This document shows, one piece after another, positions 5,704 through 5,911 of a DNA stretch of 5,911 nt. Position 1 is the first letter of the stretch. Every line of letters begins with the position of its first letter. The DNA lies in the NCBI GenBank assembly GCA_947177345.1, contig CAMWUB010000104.1:1-5911 (forward strand). The letters run 5' to 3'. The translations under genes were made by a program, and so were the position numbers. The stretch comes from an uncultured Ruminococcus sp. Lineage in GTDB: Bacteria; Bacillota; Clostridia; Oscillospirales; Ruminococcaceae. The notes under the pieces are model-generated. The model was given only the letters and a program-made list of their open reading frames with translations. It did not search any database and was not told where the DNA came from.

Positions 5704-5737
5704 AAAAAACAGACCTTTAAGGTCTGTTTGATTTTTT
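5704..5737. terminator. Bidirectional Rho-independent terminator
   Basis: AAACAGACC (5707-5715), a TTTAA loop, and GGTCTGTTT (5721-5729) form a 9-bp stem. On the plus strand it is followed by GA and T6 (5732-5737). On the minus strand it is followed by T6 (complement of 5704-5709). It thus ends transcripts of both convergent genes, sigK and the helicase-loader gene, whose stop codon falls in the loop. Confidence 0.9.
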
Positions 5738-5911
5738 CTCTCTTTTCTGTTGGCGTATATCAGTTCCACAAAATTCAAATACCATATACTGAGTGGTAAT
5801 ACGTGATGTTATTCTTTCGTCGTATATTTTACGGATTTCATCTATATCAAGATTAGTACTTATAATCACTGGTTTACGATAGTTAAGGCGTGTATTGATA
5901 ATATTATATAT
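5717..5911 (-). CDS. DnaC/DnaI-type helicase loader, C-terminal fragment (5' end outside window)
   Basis: This is the last 64 codons of an AAA+ ATP-binding protein that would load the replicative helicase. The end of the AAA+ core is visible: NTRLNYRKPVIISTNLDI (the beta-strand with the sensor-1 Asn in STN), then DEIRKIYDERITSRI with arginines matching the box VII/arginine-finger region of DnaC, then VFEFCGTDIRQQK, the typical DnaC-family C-terminus. Walker A and B lie outside the window. The short basic tail ends at a TAA inside the terminator loop. It converges on sigK and is independent of it. A phage or element DnaC homologue, or an IstB-like ATPase, cannot be excluded from this fragment. 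Confidence 0.8.
   Translation of the reverse strand: MYNIINTRLNYRKPVIISTNLDIDEIRKIYDERITSRITTQYMVFEFCGTDIRQQKREKKSNRP

Overview
The window is low-GC Firmicutes DNA, most likely from a Ruminococcus/Oscillospiraceae-type member of the Clostridia. That placement is an inference from strong AGGAGG-type ribosome binding sites, a SigK-family sporulation sigma factor, a Clostridia-style DnaC/DnaI-like helicase loader, and AT-rich spacers around moderately AT-rich genes. No database search was possible.

Layout, left to right. (1) Positions 1-1246, minus strand: the N-terminal 415 residues of a divergent GyrA/ParC-type type IIA topoisomerase subunit; its 3' end lies outside the window. (2) Positions 1247-1552: a 306-bp gene-free spacer with unusual structure. 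It holds two ~49-bp imperfect direct repeats, four TTGTGCA sites, three TCCGGA palindromes, an outer perfect 11-bp inverted repeat, and T-tracts spaced at about one helical turn. (3) Positions 1553-2842, minus: a polytopic membrane protein of unknown function that resembles the DUF6688 family. (4) Positions 2843-2897: a short spacer with a 7-bp tandem repeat. (5) Positions 2898-4877, minus: a complete, divergent GyrB/ParE-type subunit. (6) Positions 4878-5015: a divergent intergenic region with a clear sigma-A promoter for the topoisomerase operon, a LexA-box-like palindrome and the leader of the sigma gene. (7) Positions 5016-5699, plus: an uninterrupted sigK-like gene starting at TTG. (8) A bidirectional hairpin terminator. 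(9) Positions 5717-5911, minus: the C-terminal 64 residues of a DnaC/DnaI-type helicase loader, converging on sigK.

The three left-hand minus-strand genes read as one transcription unit: B subunit, membrane protein, A subunit. B and A subunits together form an ATP-driven A2B2 enzyme that passes one duplex through a double-strand break. Both retain the core catalytic residues, yet both are substituted at positions that in E. coli gyrase contact quinolones or aminocoumarins. This is therefore probably a specialised or paralogous topoisomerase rather than the housekeeping gyrase. The embedded membrane gene and the repeat-rich, probably curved spacer in front of the A subunit are the least ordinary parts of the window. 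I see no defence system, CRISPR array, tRNA, rRNA or transposase gene.
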